Shown: positions 49,070 to 57,531 of the stretch, piece by piece
Position numbering within the stretch: position 1 is the first letter of the stretch
Layout of the letters: every line of letters begins with the position of its first letter
Source: Nocardia pneumoniae NBRC 100136
Lineage (GTDB): Bacteria; Actinomycetota; Actinomycetes; Mycobacteriales; Mycobacteriaceae
DNA: 64,000 nucleotides
Direction of reading: 5' to 3'
Assembly: GCF_000308755.1 (NCBI RefSeq)
Contig: NZ_BAGF01000023.1
Coordinates: 95,155 to 159,154 of the forward strand
Position numbers and translations under genes: made by a program
Notes under the pieces: generated by a model
Told to the model about the DNA's origin: nothing
Database searches by the model: none
The model's input: the letters and a program-made list of their open reading frames with translations, nothing else

Positions 49070-50299
49070 GTGGTGGCTGAATCTGTGGTGACTCTCGGCG
49101 TTTCCACCGAACGAGGTGCCGTGTACGCGGTGGCGCTCGCCGATGGCGAGAAGCTCGCGGATCGTGTGCTGCTGCGCCGGGTGGGACGGACCGATGGCGA
49201 CAGCACAGCGGATGTGGCGGCGTCCGTGGAGGCGGTGTTGAACGCTGTGGCCGCCGGACTCGGTTCGGATCGGGAGATCGGCGGCGTCGCGGTCGCCTAC
49301 CGGGACGCCGCGGAGCGGCGTGCCATCGTGACCCGGCTGGCGACGGGTCCCTGGCACAGCGCTTCCATGGTCTCGGCGAAGTCGGCCCATCTGAGTGTGG
49401 CGGGCATGCTGACCTCGCTCGATATCTTCGACAACCTGCTGGTCTGCGAGGTGGTCCCCGGATACCAGGCGTTCACCCTGGTCGATCGCGGGCGCCGCCG
49501 GGTGCTCGCCGCGGTGGGGCGGGCGGGCCGGACGACGCCGCAGTCGCTCCGCGGCGCCGTGACGGCGGCGTGGGAGCAGCTGGAGGCGGCGGCGACCAGG
49601 CCGGACGCGGTGGCGTTGATCGGTTCGGCCGCCACGGAACCGGCGGTTTCGGCCGCTGTCGAGGACTTCGGGGTGCCGGTGATTCCCTGCACGATGGCCG
49701 CTTTCGCCTGCGCGGCGGGCGCAGCGTCGAGCGCGCGAATGGAATCCGACCGCCATGTCGAGCCGGTCGAGGAGCCGCACCGGGCGCGTGGCGGGGTGGC
49801 GTTGTTCGCGGCGGCCGGTGTGCTGGCCAGCGGAATGGTCGTCGGCGGCGGTTACGTGCTCAATGGTTTCTCGCGCCCGATGCCGACCGTGGTCGCGGAC
49901 GCGCAGCGCGACGGAGCCGGTGCGGAGGATGTCTCCGGAGGGCTGGATCGGACGCACGGCGCCGAAGCGGAGGGACCTTTCGCCGCCCCGCTCGGCTCGA
50001 CCGGTGCCGCGAGCGGATCGCAGCTTTCGGGCGAGCACTGGGGCGATGCTCCAGAGAGCGACCCGTTGCCGTTGTCGGTCGTCGAAACCGCTGGCCACGA
50101 GGAGTCGGATGCCCAGGACCCGTTGATGCCGGGCACCGGCGTCCCGTCCCATCGCAAGGTGGGCGCGCCCAACGAAGCGCTGCTGTTCCCCGGTGAGTCT
50201 CCGCCGCCCGCCGCGTTCACCCCGGAAGCGGCGGACTGGTGGGACGAGCATCTGCGCTTGATGGCGCAATGGGCCGCGCAGCAGGTGATGCCGGGTTGA
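49070..50299 (+). CDS. Membrane protein with nucleotide-binding-like N-terminal domain, unknown function
   Basis: This 409-aa protein has an N-terminal region of ~225 residues with an actin/hexokinase-like flavour (TLGVSTERGAVYAVALADGE, then AVALIGSAATEPAVSAAV). One membrane helix follows near residues 243-262 (VALFAAAGVLASGMVVGGGYV), then a ~145-residue acidic, Gly/Pro-rich external tail. I do not recognise a defined family; the architecture recurs in Nocardia and Mycobacterium proteins of unknown role. Two GTG codons (49070, 49073) follow GAGGGAGG. It ends three bases from the convergent bcp gene. Confidence 0.75.
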   Translation: MVAESVVTLGVSTERGAVYAVALADGEKLADRVLLRRVGRTDGDSTADVAASVEAVLNAVAAGLGSDREIGGVAVAYRDAAERRAIVTRLATGPWHSASMVSAKSAHLSVAGMLTSLDIFDNLLVCEVVPGYQAFTLVDRGRRRVLAAVGRAGRTTPQSLRGAVTAAWEQLEAAATRPDAVALIGSAATEPAVSAAVEDFGVPVIPCTMAAFACAAGAASSARMESDRHVEPVEEPHRARGGVALFAAAGVLASGMVVGGGYVLNGFSRPMPTVVADAQRDGAGAEDVSGGLDRTHGAEAEGPFAAPLGSTGAASGSQLSGEHWGDAPESDPLPLSVVETAGHEESDAQDPLMPGTGVPSHRKVGAPNEALLFPGESPPPAAFTPEAADWWDEHLRLMAQWAAQQVMPG

Positions 50300-50302
50300 G
50301 CG

Positions 50303-50785
50303 CTACACCGACAGGTCGCGGCGCAGCTTGGCGACGTGGCCGGTGGCGCGGACGTTGTACTGCGCCGCGGCGATCTTGCCTTGCTCGTCCACCAGGAAGG
50401 TGGACCGGATGACGCCGACGACCGTCTTGCCGTACATGGTCTTCTCGCCGTACGCGCCCCACGCGGTGAGCACGGCGCGCTCGGGATCCGACAGCAGCGG
50501 GAAGGTCAGCCCTTCGGTGTCGCGGAACTTGGCCAGCTTGGCCGGTTTGTCCGGCGAGATGCCCACGACGTCGATGCCGGCGCCGTTCAGCTCGGCCAGG
50601 TTGTCGCGGAAGTCGCAGGCTTGCTTGGTGCAGCCCGGCGTGCTCGCGGCGGGGTAGAAGTACACGATCACCTTGCGGCCGCGGTAGTCGGCGAGCGAGA
50701 CGTCTTTGCCGTCGGCGTCGGGCAGCGTGAAGTCGGGGGCGGTGTCGCCGGGGGAGAGTCGTTGGTTTGTGGTCACCTTCAGCAC
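50303..50785 (-). CDS. bcp: Thioredoxin-dependent thiol peroxidase (peroxiredoxin Q/Bcp)
   Basis: This 160-aa peroxiredoxin has the atypical two-Cys pattern of Bcp: peroxidatic Cys52 and resolving Cys57 in ASTPGCTKQACDFRDN, preceded by KVIVYFYP. It reduces hydrogen and organic peroxides using thioredoxin. GTG 50785 (VLKVTTNQ) and GTG 50776 (VTTNQ) are both possible starts, and neither has a strong ribosome binding site. In M. tuberculosis the homologue Rv2521 also lies close to acpS and fas. Confidence 0.93.
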   Translation of the reverse strand: MLKVTTNQRLSPGDTAPDFTLPDADGKDVSLADYRGRKVIVYFYPAASTPGCTKQACDFRDNLAELNGAGIDVVGISPDKPAKLAKFRDTEGLTFPLLSDPERAVLTAWGAYGEKTMYGKTVVGVIRSTFLVDEQGKIAAAQYNVRATGHVAKLRRDLSV

Positions 50786-50940
50786 GGTAACCGAACACTC
50801 GGACAGGACATCCTCGCGTGGCCCGATCGCGGGCTGCGGGGCGGATAGACTCGTCCGCGTGCGCTGGGCGCTCCGCGAACGGCCGAGCACTCGGCGTGTT
50901 CGTGCTCCCGGCGCGGCAATCGACAACAGGAGGGTGGAAC

Positions 50941-51162
50941 GTGGCAAGGGATACCGAGCGGATCGAGCGGGAGATCGAGGCCGCCCGCACTCGGCTGGCG
51001 AGCACGCTCGACGAACTCGCGGTACGCGCGGATCCGCACCGGATCGCGGACGACACCAAGCAGATCGTGGTCGCGAAGCTGAACGAGCCGAAGGTGAAGT
51101 ACAGCCTGATCGGCGCCGCCGCCGTGTTCGTCGGGTTGGTGCTGCTGAAGGTCTTCCGCTAA
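50941..51162 (+). CDS. DUF3618 small membrane protein
   Basis: This 73-aa protein has the DUF3618 pattern: an N-terminal RDTERIEREIEAARTRLAST helix, ELAVRADPHRIADDTKQ, then a short C-terminal membrane helix (YSLIGAAAVFVGLVLLKVF). AGGAGG precedes the GTG start. The family is found next to bcp in mycobacteria (Rv2520c) and its function is unknown; the sequence suggests a helical hairpin peripheral to the membrane. It is divergent from bcp and followed by a strong terminator. Confidence 0.85.
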   Translation: MARDTERIEREIEAARTRLASTLDELAVRADPHRIADDTKQIVVAKLNEPKVKYSLIGAAAVFVGLVLLKVFR

Positions 51163-51192
51163 CGCCGCGCGAGATCTTCCGCCGAGCTGGAA

Positions 51193-51236
51193 AACGACGA
51201 CACCCGGTGTGGCGATGCCCACCGGGTGTCGTCGTT
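51193..51236. terminator. Bidirectional terminator between the DUF3618 and excalibur genes
   Basis: A perfect 17-bp stem (51193-51209 with 51220-51236) and a ten-base loop lie between convergent genes. Confidence 0.8.
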
Positions 51237-51248
51237 GTCGCGGTCGGT

Positions 51249-51545
51249 TCAGACCGTCGGGCAGGCGAAGCCGTCGCCGTCGGGATCCAGGTGCGGACCG
51301 AAGCCCGGTTCGCCGCGGACCAACGGTGCCCGTCCGGCGGCGCGGGCCTCATCGCAGTTGGCGAAGGCGCCACCAGCTGAACCGGTCTGCGACAGGTTGG
51401 CCGAGCCGGTCGCACCGGAGCCGGTGTCGACGGCCGAGGAGCCGGTACCGGAGGAACCGGTCGGAGGGGCGGCTAGGGCGGCCGGTGCCGCGAGAAGGGT
51501 CATTCCCGCGACGGCCGCGCTGACGGTGAGCCGGCGAACGTTCAT
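51249..51545 (-). CDS. Secreted excalibur calcium-binding domain protein
   Basis: This 98-aa protein has a signal peptide (residues ~1-26, ending ALAAPP), a short Ser/Gly/Thr linker and a C-terminal excalibur domain. The domain is recognisable from FANCDEARAAGRAP and DPDGDGFACP: two Cys and a Dx-DxDG calcium-binding loop. The ATG at 51545 has an AGAGGAA site. Excalibur domains occur in extracellular proteins and nucleases; alone they have no known activity. It converges on the DUF3618 gene. Confidence 0.87.
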   Translation of the reverse strand: MNVRRLTVSAAVAGMTLLAAPAALAAPPTGSSGTGSSAVDTGSGATGSANLSQTGSAGGAFANCDEARAAGRAPLVRGEPGFGPHLDPDGDGFACPTV

Positions 51546-51679
51546 GTATTCCTCTGTTGTCTGCTGCGGTGGTTTCGGCGTCCGACCGGACGCCGCATCC
51601 ACTGTTGTGACGGCTCGCTCTCTTGTCAACCGTAGGGGGACGGAATTAGGGCATTAGGGGGTGGCGGATACGGCGGGCG

Positions 51680-52657
51680 TCACACTGTCGGCGCGGCGCC
51701 ACCGAGATGCTCGGCCGGGATGTTTCCCATCCGCCCGGCCTGGTAGTCCTCGATCGCCTCGATGATCTCCGCGCGGGTGTTCATCACGAAGGGTCCGTAC
51801 TGCACCACGGGTTCCCTGATCGGCTGCCCGCCGAGCAGCAGCACCTCCAGCGCGCCGGTCCGATTGTCTTGGCGCGCATCGGATGTCACGGTGATCGCGG
51901 CACCGTCACCGAAGACCGCCAGTTGTCCTTCGCGCAGCGGCCTGCGCTCGGCGTCCACCGTGCCACTGCCGGACAGCACGTACGCCATCGCCGTGAACTC
52001 CTGCGGCCATGGCGTTTCCAGCCGGGCGCCGGGTGAGATCGAGGCGTGCGCGTAGGCGATCGGCGTGTATGTCGAACCGGGACCGGTGAATCCGCCGACC
52101 GCGCCGGCGATGAGCCGGACCAGCGCGCCGCCGTCGTGCGAGCTCACCAGGGTCAGTTCGCCCGCACGCAGATCCTGATAGCGCGGCGCCGCGAACTTGA
52201 GGGTGCGCGGCAGGTTCACCCAGAGCTGGATGCCGTGGAACCAGCCGCCGGAGGCGACCATCTCCTCCGGTGGGACCTCGTCGTGCAGGATGCCGGAGCC
52301 CGCGGTCATCCACTGGGTGTCGCCCTCGCCGATGACGCCACCGCCGCCGTGCGAATCGTGGTGCACCATGGTGCCGTCGAGCATGTAGGTCACCGTCTCG
52401 AAGCCGCGGTGCGGATGCCAGGGCGCGCCTTTGGCCTCGTGCGGTTCGTAGGCCACCGGGCCCATCTGGTCGAGCAGGATGAATGGGTCGGCCGCGCGCA
52501 GATCCATGCTCGGGAAGGGTCTGCGCACCTCGAATCCAGCGCCCTCGCGCTGTTTCTGGGCGGTCACCACGCTCCGGACCGGCCGCTCGCGCAGCGTGAC
52601 GTCGGGGCGAGGGAGGCGCGGCAGGACCATGATGTCGGGAACGGTGACGGCGGGCAC
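51680..52657 (-). CDS. Pirin family protein
   Basis: This 325-aa bicupin has the pirin N-terminal motif PFILLDQMGPVAYEPHEAKGAPWHPHRGFETVTYML, whose His residues and a later Glu bind metal, and the HHDSHGGGGVIGEGDTQWMTAGSGILHDE segment. A C-terminal pirin domain follows from residue ~190. Related enzymes are quercetin dioxygenases or redox-sensing cofactors. The GTG at 52657 is preceded by AGGAGG. It is divergent from a MarR gene, with a dyad between them, so MarR probably represses it. Confidence 0.9.
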   Translation of the reverse strand: MPAVTVPDIMVLPRLPRPDVTLRERPVRSVVTAQKQREGAGFEVRRPFPSMDLRAADPFILLDQMGPVAYEPHEAKGAPWHPHRGFETVTYMLDGTMVHHDSHGGGGVIGEGDTQWMTAGSGILHDEVPPEEMVASGGWFHGIQLWVNLPRTLKFAAPRYQDLRAGELTLVSSHDGGALVRLIAGAVGGFTGPGSTYTPIAYAHASISPGARLETPWPQEFTAMAYVLSGSGTVDAERRPLREGQLAVFGDGAAITVTSDARQDNRTGALEVLLLGGQPIREPVVQYGPFVMNTRAEIIEAIEDYQAGRMGNIPAEHLGGAAPTV

Positions 52658-52674
52658 GGGAACCTCCTGAAGAG

Positions 52675-52694
52675 TTGGTGTCCATGTCAACCAA
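52675..52694. promoter_or_regulatory. Dyad between pirin and marR genes
   Basis: TTGGT and ACCAA arms are ten bases apart, around a central CATG. The dyad sits between the divergent starts (52657 and 52716) and is a candidate MarR operator. Confidence 0.45.
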
Positions 52695-52715
52695 TCGTGA
52701 CTAGACTTCATTCCC

Positions 52716-53180
52716 ATGGTCCGGTGGTTGAGCGACGACGAGCAGGAGACCTGGCAGGCCTATGTGCGGCTGCGCCAGCGTTTGGACGGGGCGATTTCGG
52801 CCGGGCTGGCCGAGGACGGCCTGTCCCTGGCGGACTACGAGTTGATGGTGGCGCTGTCCGCCGCGCCGGGCGGCTGTCTGCGCGCCAAGGAGCTGGCCAC
52901 CGAGGTCTGCTGGGAGAAGAGCCGGTTGTCCAAGCATCTGGCCAGGATGGACGCCCGCGGGCTGGTCGAGCGGCGGCCCGCCGAGGAGGATGCCCGCGGC
53001 ATCATCGTGCAGCTCACGCCGGAAGGGCGCGCCGCGCTGGAGCGGGCCGCGCCGAACCACGTGGATCTGGTCCGCCGCGTGTTCGTCGAGCCGATGACGG
53101 CGGCGGAGGCGCGGGCGCTGCGCGCGCTCGCGGACAAAGTGGTCGCCGAGGTGGAGCAAGCGACCGAACTGGACGCCTGA
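52716..53180 (+). CDS. MarR family transcriptional regulator
   Basis: This 154-aa winged-helix protein has the recognition helix in CLRAKELATEVCWEKSRLSKHLARMDARGLVERR (residues ~49-85) and the wing DARGIIVQLTPEGRAAL. The Cys in the helix (VCWEKS) is notable for a possible oxidant response. It is divergent from the pirin gene and likely controls it. The start ATG lies within the CCCATGG sequence without a strong ribosome binding site. Confidence 0.87.
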   Translation: MVRWLSDDEQETWQAYVRLRQRLDGAISAGLAEDGLSLADYELMVALSAAPGGCLRAKELATEVCWEKSRLSKHLARMDARGLVERRPAEEDARGIIVQLTPEGRAALERAAPNHVDLVRRVFVEPMTAAEARALRALADKVVAEVEQATELDA

Positions 53181-53189
53181 GCGCGCCCG

Positions 53190-53720
53190 CTACTCGGCGC
53201 GGGGGCCGCGGCCCAGCCAGCGGAGCCACCGGCGCCGCCGAGGCGGATGGGCGACGACCTCGTCGCCGCGCGCCTGCGCAGTCGCCCTCGACGATGCCGC
53301 GCGGCGCGCCCGCGCGGCATCGCGCGCGGTTCGCCATTGCGCGACGATCTCATCCGCGTTCACCGGCGCGATCGGCACGAACGGTCCCTCCGGCAGGCGC
53401 AGCCACTCCACGATGCGTTTGTTCAGCTCGCTCACCGCCGCCCGCACCTGCCGTTCGGCGGTGCAATCGCGCACGGTCTCGGGCAGGCGCTCGATATCAC
53501 GCCGCAGCAGCAACGAGGGCGGCAGCAGCGCGTCGCCGCTGACTCCCTGGCGGCGGAGGTACCCGCGCAACCACCAGTCCTCGTCGTGGGCCGCACCCGC
53601 ACCGGGAATCGGCTTGCCGGTGCCCGGCAGGTTCTCGAATTCGCCGCGCTCGGCCGCCTCGTGGATCTGCTTTTCGATCCACGATTCGAAGGTCAACTTC
53701 GACGGCTTGCGCTCGGTCAT
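53190..53720 (-). CDS. DnaJ-homologue subfamily C28-like (DUF1992) protein
   Basis: This 176-aa protein has the DUF1992 signature: WIEKQIHEAAERGEFENL followed by PGTGKPIP, then DEDWWLRGYLRR, LLLRRDIERLPE and a basic tail rich in Arg. In eukaryotes this domain defines DNAJC28; bacterial members lack a J domain and have no known function. I chose the ATG at 53720 over the adjacent GTG at 53723. It converges on the marR gene and lies 90 bases from the next minus-strand gene. Confidence 0.85.
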   Translation of the reverse strand: MTERKPSKLTFESWIEKQIHEAAERGEFENLPGTGKPIPGAGAAHDEDWWLRGYLRRQGVSGDALLPPSLLLRRDIERLPETVRDCTAERQVRAAVSELNKRIVEWLRLPEGPFVPIAPVNADEIVAQWRTARDAARARRAASSRATAQARGDEVVAHPPRRRRWLRWLGRGPRAE

Positions 53721-53813
53721 CACGACGGCGGCGTCGGCGGATGCATGGGGCCAGTCTACGGAATCTTGTAGTAGACGTGGAAAGGCTTGCCCCGGAAGGG
53801 TTTTCGGTGACGC

Positions 53814-54128
53814 TCAGGACCAGGGCGTGATCGGCGGCTTGACCCAGAGCAGTTTTTCGTCGGCGTGCTCGCGCCGTGCCGCGGGATGCTCCGGATGCCG
53901 GGCGGCCCAGTCGTCCTTCTCCGCCAGCAGCGTCGCGACCGTCACCCAGGTCTCGTCGGTGCTCGGGGGATTGGTTTCGGCCGCCCTGGCCAGCTTTCGT
54001 CGCACGGGCGCGGACATCGCGAGCACCTCGGCGCCGGTGATGCCGCGCTGCCAGAGGTAGCCCGCCAGCCGTCGCGCTTTCTCCGCGCGGCTCTTGGCCG
54101 CCGCTTCGCTGTGTGCGTAGTCGGTCAT
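53814..54128 (-). CDS. Small helical protein of unknown function
   Basis: This 104-aa soluble protein is rich in Ala, Arg and Glu, with sequence such as SRAEKARRLAGYLWQRGITGAEVLAMSAPVRRKLAR. The C-terminal part contains ETWVTVATLLAEKDDWAARHPEHPAA. GAGGGACA precedes the ATG. It is probably fully helical and cytoplasmic. I do not recognise the family. A terminator stands upstream, so it has its own promoter. Confidence 0.68.
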   Translation of the reverse strand: MTDYAHSEAAAKSRAEKARRLAGYLWQRGITGAEVLAMSAPVRRKLARAAETNPPSTDETWVTVATLLAEKDDWAARHPEHPAARREHADEKLLWVKPPITPWS

Positions 54129-54173
54129 GGCGTGTCCCTCGGTCGGGGGTGTGCATCGACCTTAGACCCGCCA

Positions 54174-54203
54174 CAGCCTCCCCGTCGGCGGACGGGGAGG
54201 CTG
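54174..54203 (-). terminator. Terminator after the transglycosylase gene
   Basis: A perfect 13-bp stem CAGCCTCCCCGTC/GACGGGGAGGCTG with a four-base loop lies just downstream of the transglycosylase stop on the minus strand. Confidence 0.7.
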
Positions 54204-54219
54204 CGTGGCGGTGACGGAC

Positions 54220-54849
54220 TCAGTACGCGCTGTTGACGTTGTCCATCGAGCCGTAGCGGTGCGCCGCGTAGTTGCAGGCGGCGACGATGTTGGCGACCGG
54301 GTCCCAGATGTCCCACGACGTGCCCTCGACGTGGTAGGCGCGGAAGGTCGGATCGATCACCTGCAGCAGACCCTTGGACGGGATGCCCGCGGCGGCGTTG
54401 GAGTCCCAGAGGTTGATGGCCTGCGGGTTGCCGGAGGACTCGCGCAAGATGTTGCGGTGGATGCCGTTGTAGGTGCCCGGGATGTTGTTGGCCGCCATGA
54501 TGTCGAGTGCCTGGCGGATCCAGCCGTCGAGGTTGTTGGCGTACACCGGCGCGGGCGGCGGGGGCATCGGCGCGGGGGCGGGCTCCGGAGCCGGGGCCGG
54601 GGCGGGAGCGGGCATGGGCGCGGGGATCGCCTCCGCGACCGGTGCGGCGACGGGCGCGGGCGCGGCGGGCGCCGGAGCTGGGGCGGTCTGCTGCTCGGCC
54701 ACCATGGCGATGCGAGACGGGACGCTGTCGTCGGCCACGGACGCCGCGGAGGAGGCTGCCACGGCCACGACACCCGCGGCGGCGACGGCGACGGTGATGG
54801 TTTCGCGAAGGGAGGGGCGACGAAGGGCGGAAAGGCGTCTGTCAGGCAT
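54220..54849 (-). CDS. Secreted lytic transglycosylase-like protein with Pro/Ala linker
   Basis: This 209-aa protein has an N-terminal signal/anchor (residues ~17-40, ITVAVAAAGVVAVAASSA). A ~55-residue Pro/Ala-rich linker (APAPAPAAPAPV...) may span the outer cell wall. A C-terminal ~105-residue SLT/lysozyme-like domain carries NILRESSGNPQAINLWDSNA (catalytic Glu) and GIPSKGLLQVIDPTF. AAAGGAACC precedes the ATG. The enzyme would cut or remodel peptidoglycan, in a way related to the resuscitation-promoting factors. A long untranslated leader with a dyad lies upstream. Confidence 0.85.
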   Translation of the reverse strand: MPDRRLSALRRPSLRETITVAVAAAGVVAVAASSAASVADDSVPSRIAMVAEQQTAPAPAPAAPAPVAAPVAEAIPAPMPAPAPAPAPEPAPAPMPPPPAPVYANNLDGWIRQALDIMAANNIPGTYNGIHRNILRESSGNPQAINLWDSNAAAGIPSKGLLQVIDPTFRAYHVEGTSWDIWDPVANIVAACNYAAHRYGSMDNVNSAY

Positions 54850-55565
54850 TGCGAATCGGTTCCTTTATCGGGGACTTTCTCGATCCGGCCGCGTTCGGGC
54901 AGCACGGATCCTGCGGCGGACGCTCGTTGACGTTCGCCGAAACGGCCATCTGCTGTTGTGTGCTTTGGTTGTGGGGGACTCGTGTCCCCGGAACGCGGCG
55001 CGCTTCGTGCGTGCGGCGCCGGTTCGCCCTCGATGGGGCCTGGAGCGCGGTGTGGCGCGGGACTCCGCATCCTGGATGCGAAGAGACGGGCGGAAGTATG
55101 GGGATTGCGGGTCCGTTTCCGGATCCGCTCCGCCGATCGCGTTGGCTGACAGCTGCCATCCGTGCGATCGTTACCGAATCGGTGTCTACAACTCCTCGGG
55201 CTGACCAAACTTCAGGTCGCTTTGTGACCTGATTGCAGAATGGTCACGCTAGGTGAACAAACGGTGAACGAGCCGTGAATGAATGGGGTGAATGATCTTG
55301 GAAAGCCCAGGACAAGGTCATCAAAGCGCACGCTGACCTGGGAGTTTGCTGGTAAACATAATGTGTGCTACATCACAGAAATTTTCGGCCCGGCGACTGG
55401 ATTCGCCGCTCTCGAAGGCGTAAAGCTGTCCGGATTGAGACCTGTGGTACTTGTGGGAAGCGGCGCAGGTCACGCAAAGGTCACGGGCATTTCGGGCTGC
55501 TGGGAGAAGAAAAGACCGTGCCCTTGCCGTCGGGGGACTGGCAAGGGCACGGTCTGTCTGTGCTG
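54850..55565. other. Long gene-free region between the transglycosylase gene and tRNA-Lys
   Basis: About 715 bases without a credible gene. The half near the transglycosylase is probably its leader and promoter. It includes an inverted repeat TCAGGTC-N7-GACCTGA (55212-55232) and, on the minus strand, TTCGGTAACGATCG about 320 bases before the start codon. The other half is AT-richer around 55250-55400 (GGTAAACATAATGTGTGCTAC) and ends in the tRNA-Lys terminator. I looked for a c-di-AMP (ydaO) riboswitch, common before such genes, and could not find its conserved core. Confidence 0.45.
55513..55555 (-). terminator. Rho-independent terminator after tRNA-Lys
   Basis: A perfect 16-bp stem (55513-55528 with 55540-55555) and an 11-base loop, followed on the minus strand by TTTCTTCTC, stand ten bases beyond the tRNA 3' end. 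Confidence 0.85.
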
Positions 55566-55638
<73 letters not shown>

Positions 55639-55940
55639 GCGGCGTTTTCCGCTGCGGGACAAACCTTAACAGGCTGAGGCGCCAGAAGTGAAATCGTGCC
55701 CTGACCGGCGCTGATGTGGTGTCCGCCCGGGCGGTAACGCCGGGGTGCGCCGAGTTGATCTACCGGTTGTAACGCTGCAGTGACGGGCGCGGTGTTCACA
55801 TTGGCCCAGGCGTGACGTGCTGGCAGAATGTCCGATTGTGGTCCCGACCGCCCGCGACACGGCGGGGTGAACGGCGTGGTGGTTGGTATCCGAAGCCATC
55901 GGTGTGTTCCGGGAGCACCGAGACTTGAAACGGGGTTGAA
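55639..55940. other. Gene-free promoter region before the L,D-transpeptidase gene
   Basis: About 300 bases between tRNA-Lys (transcribed leftward) and the L,D-transpeptidase gene (rightward), so it should hold both promoters. I see no open frame with coding character and no strong inverted repeat. Confidence 0.35.
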
Positions 55941-57173
55941 ATGAGCGTTGGTAAGGGTCGGCGCAGACCGGCCGGACGGTGGTCGATTCGCACGATCGCC
56001 GCACCTGTGATCGTCATGACCGTCGCCGCGCTGGCGTTGACCGGGTGCTCGTCATCCGACGCCTCGCGCGCCGCGCAGGTGGCCATCGATCGCAACCCCA
56101 TCACGGAGTTGATCAAGCCCAAGCTGCTGTCTCCGGTCAAGGACGGCGAGGTGGGGGTCTCGCCCGGTGTGCCGATGACGTTCAAGGTCGAGGACGGCAA
56201 GTTCACCACCGTGAGCCTGGTCAGCCCGCAGGGCAAAACGGTGAACGGCAAGCTGGCCGCCGACGGACGGTCCTGGGAGACCACCGAGGTGCTCGGCTAC
56301 GGCAAGACCTACCGATTGAAGGCCGAAGCGATCGGGCTCGGCGGCGCGAACTCCACCACGCTGAGCTTCACCACCAGCTCGCCGGACAACCAGACCAAGC
56401 CCTACCTGGTGCCCGGCGAAGGCGAGGTGGTCGGCATCGGTCAGCCGGTGGCCGTCCAGTTCGACGAGAACATCCCCGACCGGAAGGCCGCGCAGTCCGC
56501 GATCAAGATCACGACCGAGCCGCCGGTCGAGGGCGCGTTCTACTGGATCAACAATCGTGAGGTGCGCTGGCGGCCGGAGCATTTCTGGGCGCCGGGGACG
56601 AAGGTCACCGTCGATGTGAACGTCTATGGGCGTGATCTCGGTGACGGTCTCTACGGCCAGGACAACATCCACTCGTTCTTCACCATCGGCGACGCGGTGG
56701 TCTTCACCGCCGACGACAACACCAAGCAGGTGACCGTCGAGCAGAACGGTCAGGTGATCCGGACCATGCCGACCTCGATGGGCAAGAACAGCACGCCCAC
56801 CGACAACGGCATCTACATCGTGGCCGACCGGCACGAGAAGATCATCATGGATTCCTCGACCTACGGCGTGGCGGTCAACTCGCCGGACGGGTACAAGACG
56901 CCGGTGGACTACGCGACGCGACTGTCCTACAGCGGCATCTTCTTCCACTCGGCGCCGTGGTCGGTCGGTGCGCAGGGTTACAGCAACACCAGCCACGGCT
57001 GTCTGAACCTCAGCCCGGCGAACGCGCAATGGGTGTATCAGAACGCCAAGCGCGGTGACATCACGATCGTGAAGAACACCGTGGGCGGCACGCTGTCGGG
57101 CGTGGACGGCCTGGGCGACTGGAACATTCCCTGGCCGGTCTGGAAGGCAGGCAACGCGGACGACAACCGCTGA
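55941..57173 (+). CDS. Lipoprotein L,D-transpeptidase, LdtMt2/LppS-like
   Basis: This 410-aa protein has a lipoprotein signal with lipobox LTGC (Cys36), two immunoglobulin-like domains (~50-260) and a YkuD catalytic domain. The domain contains [28 protein letters not shown] (catalytic Cys354 in SHGC, His in the FHS segment). A C-terminal Trp-rich tail ([11 protein letters not shown]) follows, as in LdtMt2. It makes 3-3 cross-links in peptidoglycan and resists most beta-lactams except carbapenems, by family knowledge. GGGG precedes the ATG. Length matches the mycobacterial enzymes (~408 aa). A strong terminator follows. Confidence 0.93.
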   Translation: MSVGKGRRRPAGRWSIRTIAAPVIVMTVAALALTGCSSSDASRAAQVAIDRNPITELIKPKLLSPVKDGEVGVSPGVPMTFKVEDGKFTTVSLVSPQGKTVNGKLAADGRSWETTEVLGYGKTYRLKAEAIGLGGANSTTLSFTTSSPDNQTKPYLVPGEGEVVGIGQPVAVQFDENIPDRKAAQSAIKITTEPPVEGAFYWINNREVRWRPEHFWAPGTKVTVDVNVYGRDLGDGLYGQDNIHSFFTIGDAVVFTADDNTKQVTVEQNGQVIRTMPTSMGKNSTPTDNGIYIVADRHEKIIMDSSTYGVAVNSPDGYKTPVDYATRLSYSGIFFHSAPWSVGAQGYSNTSHGCLNLSPANAQWVYQNAKRGDITIVKNTVGGTLSGVDGLGDWNIPWPVWKAGNADDNR

Positions 57174-57185
57174 GCCACAGCACGA

Positions 57186-57232
57186 GAACGCCGAACGGGC
57201 CACCGGGGAATCCGGTGGCCCGTTCGGCGTTC
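57186..57232 (+). terminator. Rho-independent terminator after the L,D-transpeptidase gene
   Basis: A perfect 21-bp stem (57186-57206 with 57212-57232) closes a five-base loop, 12 bases after the stop codon. Confidence 0.85.
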
Positions 57233-57359
57233 CAGGCCGCACTCGCGGAACGTGGCGCAGCCTGGCCCGGGCGGATTCCGCACTGACCTGAAGCGGCGGT
57301 ACGCCCACTGTCGGGGTGTTGCGACTGGCGAAGCTCAGCTGTGCTCCGGCGAATAGCGA

Positions 57360-57399
57360 GCGGGCCAGGTCAGGAACTCGATGCCCTGACCTGGCCCGC
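57360..57399 (-). terminator. Terminator after tRNA-His
   Basis: A perfect 15-bp stem GCGGGCCAGGTCAGG/CCTGACCTGGCCCGC with a ten-base loop stands directly beyond the CCA end of tRNA-His on the minus strand. Confidence 0.75.
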
Positions 57400-57403
57400 A
57401 TGG

Positions 57404-57477
57404 GGTGAGCGACGGGACTCGAACCCGCGACAGCCAGGATCACAACCTGGTGCTCTACCAACTGAACTACGCTCACC
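57404..57477 (-). tRNA. tRNA-His (anticodon GUG)
   Basis: An eight-base acceptor stem GGTGAGCG/CGCTCACC includes the extra G(-1):C73 pair unique to tRNA-His. The anticodon stem CCAGG/CCTGG encloses TTGTGAT, giving anticodon GUG. The T arm has GGTTCGAGTCC. CCA is encoded at 57401-57403. As in mycobacteria the gene is next to orn. Confidence 0.95.
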
Positions 57478-57531
57478 ATCGCCGGTGAAGAACCGGCGGG
57501 CTAGATATTAGCGTGTTACCCCGCCGACTCC

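Noticed and set aside
54850..55260. c-di-AMP (ydaO) riboswitch upstream of the transglycosylase gene
   Set aside because: Expected by analogy with other peptidoglycan hydrolases, but the conserved core (GGGTGAAT and CCGTCAGCTAACC-like elements) is not present on the minus strand.
55361..55377. Crp-type site TGTG...CACA
   Set aside because: The spacing is six bases between TGTG and CACA instead of eight, so it does not fit the Crp/Rv3676 site.
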